In this document: positions 60,103 to 64,000 of the stretch, piece by piece | Numbering within the stretch: the stretch's first letter is position 1 | How the letters are laid out: every line of letters begins with the position of its first letter | NCBI GenBank assembly: GCA_947034885.2 | Contig: OX344750.2 | Location: 2,604,001 to 2,668,000, forward strand | Source of the DNA: Thuidium tamariscinum | Taxonomy: Eukaryota > Streptophyta > Bryopsida > Hypnales > Thuidiaceae | Length of the DNA stretch: 64,000 nucleotides | Reading direction: 5' to 3' | Translations under genes and position numbers: made by a program | Notes under the pieces: model-generated | The model's database searches: none | What the model saw: only the letters and a program-made list of their open reading frames with translations | Told to the model about the DNA's origin: nothing

Positions 60103-61238
60103 TCCCACCTGGATTTTATGAAACCATTTATAACCAACTGATTGAAGCATTTGGCTTTGATCTCTCCACCTTCCATATCGATCAAACAAAATGAAAAAAC
60201 TGTCCCAGTTTCGAAGTATTCGACTCCAGATTTCGAAGTAACCCTTGCCCTAATTATCCATGGGTGAAGATTTGCGATTGGTACAGGTGTTGGTCGCAAA
60301 CAGGATTGGGTTGCCTGCTTTTGGCCTCCGGATGCCTTACGTATAGTATTCAACCCTCCTGCGGGTTTAGTGCAGCTGTTAGCAGAATTTACCGCAGAGA
60401 CTGGAGCGGAAACAAGTGCCGGTCGCTGGTACTGTTGCTGAACTCCCCTAGGACCGGGACCAAGGCGAGGATTAGGAAGAGCTGCGTCTTGCTCTTCACC
60501 CGCATTCAGGCGCTTTGGATCACCAATAATCTTCGGTTCCAGAACTTCGATGTTCTGCACCAAGAGAATCCTGCAAACGTGTCGCCAAAACATTAACCTC
60601 CTCGGCCCCTGGTGGCGTACATACTCCGTATACATGACATAACCTAACTATTTCAATACATGAAACAACTCTCTACAACTAATAGATCCTCCTGAACACT
60701 AAACGCGAATCAACAACGATATAAAGAAAAAACAAAACCGTAAAGTCTAATTTTACCTACTGCATTCCAAACAATAGCAGTGCTGCTTACCTCTCGTTTT
60801 TAAAAATGACGATTCTGTACTCCAGTAACTGCACAATCGAGCCCTTCATGATCGTTCCGAAATTTGTCATGCATTGACGTCGCACACAACGTGGACTGCT
60901 GATTTACTCCGTCGGAGAGCACGATGTAGAACAAGGGAATGTTCTACAATGTTGTGCAGATTGTCGATATTCAGAAAATGTGGAATGCATTCCACATTTT
61001 CCGAATATCGACAATCTGCACAACATTGCAGAACATTCCCTGTAAACCTCGAAAACGTCGCCAAATGCGGATCCGACAATAACAGCGCATACGGGTAACG
61101 TTTCCCATCCAAAATCACGAAATAAGTGCAAAATCACGAAACAAGTGCTCGCAGATTCAACAAACCTGGAGCACGGGGCGGAGGTTGTAACGCCGTTGCG
61201 GAGCGCCAAGATGGCGTCGGACGTGCGAATTAGCGCCA
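60087..61238 (-). pseudogene. Truncated, decayed RPA1-like (replication protein A large subunit) fragment
   Basis: Three blocks on the minus strand match the N-terminal half of plant RPA1. Block 61238-61166 gives MALIRTSDAILALRNGV, and its final codons would read PVLQ only after a frame change. Block 60908-60780 gives FYIVLSDGVNQQSTLCATS, then in another frame IMKGSIVQLLEYRIVIFKNE, ending at a donor. Block 60588-60087 opens with the acceptor and reads ILLVQNIEVLEPKIIGDPKR, a linker, then PIANLHPWIIRARVTSKSG and VFSFCLIDMEGGEIKAKCFN, stopping inside DNA-binding domain A. DBD-B, DBD-C and the zinc motif are missing, residues are lost within DBD-A, and a 106-bp palindrome sits directly before the second block. 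A working RPA1 has over 600 residues, so I read this as a broken partial copy. RPA1 binds single-stranded DNA in replication and repair. Confidence 0.7.
60935..61040. repeat. Perfectly centred 106-bp palindrome
   Basis: Two 53-bp arms meet with no spacer at 60987/60988 and differ at only two positions, both transitions. At the left border TGTAGAACA (60925-60933) and TGTTCTACA (60940-60948) make a smaller inverted pair that joins the palindrome to the adjoining RPA1-like exon. Palindromes without spacer are unstable in DNA cloning and assembly, so read support matters. Confidence 0.9.
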
Positions 61239-62859
61239 TGCTGGCTGCTGCGGACGAATCTTCTCTCTCTCTCAACCCTAATAAATGCAGAAGCTATGGA
61301 AACGAGGCGCGATTGAAAACTCATGAAGAAATAGGCGAACGAGAGTGGTTTCGTGCGGTCCCCGGTGATGTCTCAGACATCTGGAGATGGAAGAAGCCAG
61401 AGAACAATTGTGAAGAAGCACAATTTCGCTCGGAAGTTGAGAATCCAGAAGAAGAAGCGCGAGAAGGCCAGTTCTCTCGCTTTCGTGTCGGCAGGAAAGC
61501 GTCGTTTCTTTCCGGGTTTGTTTTTTTTCCTTTTTCTTTTTCTTTATTTTTTTACCCCTACACGAGGCTGGAATTGAGGAATTTTGATACTGTGGGAATC
61601 ATCAGTTCAAAAAAATCTAAAAACACACGTTGGAAGTCAAAGCACTATAGAAGATCTTCCTTTTCCACCCCTAATTCCAAAGATGAATGATTTCAATTTT
61701 GTCCTAAATAAAAAAATTCTCTCTTATTCACCGATTAAAAAATGACTTCAGCGTTGTTGAAGGGTTAAACAAATCGCAGTCAAATTTTCGCTTTAGTTTT
61801 CATGAAGATGTTTTTCTACTGCAAGTACTCGCCAATTTAACCCCTAACCAACTTGCAACAAAGTAATTTGTGTAGTCACTTAGTGCTTGTTCAAGGTTTA
61901 GAATGAGTTCATGTGGGGATGGGAAAAAATGAAAAACTTACAAAAATAAAAATCTAATGCCTAGATTCTGCTTACATTATAATTTACTTTGACAAATCTA
62001 ATCCAAATGTATATAGACCTCCAAACAAGACTCTTTAGGATCAACCGCTAAATAATGTGCAAGCCATATCATCTGGTTGATGAATAAGAGAATATATTTT
62101 TATATAGGAAAAAAATACAATTATTCATCCTTAGAATTAGAAGTAGAGAGGAAAATCTTCTACAATGATTTAACTTCCAACAAGAGCTTTTGAATTTTTT
62201 TGAACTAATGATTCCTATGGTATCAAAATTCATGCCATTTTCATAGCCATTGACTTATCATTTAGAAATTAAGGATTGCTAGTTGATTTTCAGATTTAGG
62301 TGAATTTTATGAAATTGGTCTTACTCTACAAGCAATAGTAATCTTGGAGTGAGCTACAATCTTAATACAAGTGTAGTGGTTTTGCGAAGTCCAATATCTT
62401 CAAGGTGGCCAAAGTGGCTGAGTTATCATTGTTGTTGAATCCTAAAGTTAATGGGTGTTCGCTTATTTTTTATATGGATGCTTACACTACCACAAAGCTA
62501 AGTGTGTTGATAGACTTGAATCTATACGGCGTCTTGTTTGTTAATTTTGGAAGTTCTTGCCTTGTAATTATTAGCTTATATGGTGATCCAATGATAGTGG
62601 ATGGAGGTTTAATGGATTTTTCAAAATATTCTAAATGCAAACATAAGTCTAATTATTAGAGGATGGTTTCATAGAGTGAGACATTGTTAACAAAGAGCTA
62701 TTTTCTGAGGTCCAATTTCTTCAGAATGGCTAGGATTTATACTACCCTGGTTGCCCTTGTCGACAAAAAATCTAATGTTCAAGGCTCTTGTAGGCAATGG
62801 TGCTCCACAACAAAGTTGTAGGTTATTAGTTAGGAAAAGCAGACTTTATCTATTTTAGG
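61239..62859. other. Flank of the RPA1-like fragment and AT-rich spacer
   Basis: 61239-61500 is GC-richer and corresponds to the former leader or promoter of the RPA1-like copy. A 181-codon plus-strand frame at 61145 runs antisense to it, changes to low-complexity sequence after 61500 and is not convincing. From 61680 the sequence is AT-rich without a recognisable gene; an 84-codon frame at 62405 has no features I know. Confidence 0.5.
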
Positions 62860-63208
62860 CATAAGAGGATTTTCAGCTGCTGTACAAGACTGCGAGTTCC
62901 CAGACGCTGGGAACGCACTAGGAACGCTAGGAACGTGATGCTGGTGTGGTCAAGCAACTGCCACATCAGAAAATACTAATTTTTGATTAATTTTAGTTAA
63001 TTATTAAATATTTTTTTGAAAAAAATAAATAAATTTTAAATCATTTTTTTACTCTTTAGTACATTCTAAAGTTTTTTGGAAATTAAAAATTTTTTTTTTT
63101 TTCAGAATTCAAAAATTCAGACCAGCAGGGGGCTGGTCTGCAGTAGTGGGAAAATTTTTGGGGAACACCCCTAAAACGGTCTCCTAAGGGCCCAAAAATC
63201 CTCTTATG
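62860..63208. mobile_element. Small inverted-repeat element, CATTAG family, copy E
   Basis: 349 bp, ends CATAAGAGGATTTT and its inverse, the only copy with CATAAG instead of CATTAG. The right end read inward (CTTAGGAGACCGTTTTAGGG, then TGTTCCC) matches the left end of copy D (CATTAGGAGACCGTTTCGGG, then CGTTCCC). The inside has ACTGCCACATCAG next to an AT-rich half, as in copies A and C. Confidence 0.65.
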
Positions 63209-64000
63209 TAAAGCTCCTTGTTTGCTTGTTTACAAGAGTAATGATTGATAGAGGGGTTGTCAAATGAAAGTCATTGTAAACAAGATGAAAGACTCTTCCT
63301 TTCATTTACATATGGAAAGTGTAGAACACTAGTATGTAGTCTAATATGGCATTTTGTGGTTTGAAGTCATTTGCTAGTTTTTGAAAGTGTTTACAAGTAT
63401 TATAGGCAAAGTATCTTCTTTCTTGAAGGATATTGTGACTGTTTTGAAGTCAAGATGCTTTTGCCTTTGTAGCTAAAGCTTGCTTAAATAACTTTTGTGT
63501 TTATATCAAGTGCTATCTTGTCGGGTTTTATATAGTTCTTGTTCCTTTGCTATACTACCTACTATTATATTAAATCTTGTTGCATTTTTGTTTTTTCTTT
63601 CAAATAGCCTATGGACAATTCTAGATTTGATTTTTATCTATCTGTTGCAACTTTCAATTGTAGCTTTTGAAGTTTGTAGTCCTTGTGGAATCGAAGTTTA
63701 GCAAGCTCAGATATGAATCTTCAACTTTTGTAGGGTTAGAATTGCCTTTGTTGAGTTCCAAAACACCTTTGCTTCTATTAGAGTAGGAAGAAAATACATT
63801 TTAAGAATATATAGTAGATTAGTAGTGCCTTATTGTCAACTTCAACCAACCCAAAAACTCAAGCCAAATGTCAAAAATAGATTTTTGAAAGTAGATAACT
63901 TCTTTCTTTTACCTTTCATGAGCCTCCTTCAAAAGTTTTGAAGGCCGACAATTCCAATTCTCCTCTTCCATCTATTGTAAACCTCTATCATGAATTTCAA
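63209..64000. other. AT-rich right end of the window
   Basis: No gene, RNA gene or sharp repeat recognised. Confidence 0.5.

Noticed and set aside
61145-61690. 181-codon plus-strand frame antisense to the RPA1-like fragment
   Set aside because: First third is the antisense of the RPA1-like first exon and the end is Phe/Ser low-complexity; no domain.
62405-62659. 84-codon frame near the right end
   Set aside because: Starts with an ATG but resembles no family I know, and the neighbouring sequence gives no support for a gene.

Overview
This is a nuclear window from a land plant. Genes have GT-AG introns, TTTAGGG-type telobox motifs occur, and there are CACTA-type and other small inverted-repeat elements. 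Four loci belong to a kinase family with a long N-terminal region that I associate with mosses and liverworts, so a bryophyte, most likely a moss, is my best guess. The species cannot be settled from the sequence alone. Gene islands have near-balanced base composition; the spaces between them are very AT-rich and full of old repeats.

Layout: (1) 0.1-24 kb is a kinase neighbourhood. It holds a broken N-terminal kinase fragment at the left edge, a 7-exon kinase on the minus strand (1350-7149), a second minus-strand kinase (9176-10597) and a plus-strand single-exon kinase (22616-24070). Each intact one departs from the canonical catalytic motifs in a different way. (2) 12.2-21.4 kb holds repeats: three Helitron-like 3'-end repeats, a CACTA-type hairpin, a 655-bp element bounded by TTAA, and several hairpin elements. 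(3) 24-30 kb is AT-rich, with tandem repeats, a large inverted repeat and more small elements. (4) 31.2-43.2 kb is a 28-exon TAF2 gene (TFIID subunit), whose complete frame-consistent model gives 1431 residues. (5) 43-54 kb is a repeat desert. (6) 54.1-59.5 kb holds an 8-exon short-chain dehydrogenase of the FEY type with altered catalytic motifs, then a two-exon B3-domain gene with an internal tandem repeat. (7) 59.8-61.3 kb is a decayed RPA1-like fragment carrying two near-perfect palindromes. (8) The right end is AT-rich sequence with one more small element.

TAF2 is a housekeeping transcription gene; FEY-like and B3 are plant developmental or regulatory families; the kinases look like a locally expanding, fast-changing signalling family. 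Nothing suggests an operon-like pathway. The most interesting material is the kinase set with altered catalytic residues, the FEY-like protein with altered active-site motifs, the palindromes in the RPA1-like fragment (one with a loop copied from the neighbouring exon), and several undescribed-looking small mobile element families with definable ends. No retroviral or other capsid-bearing fossil could be identified.
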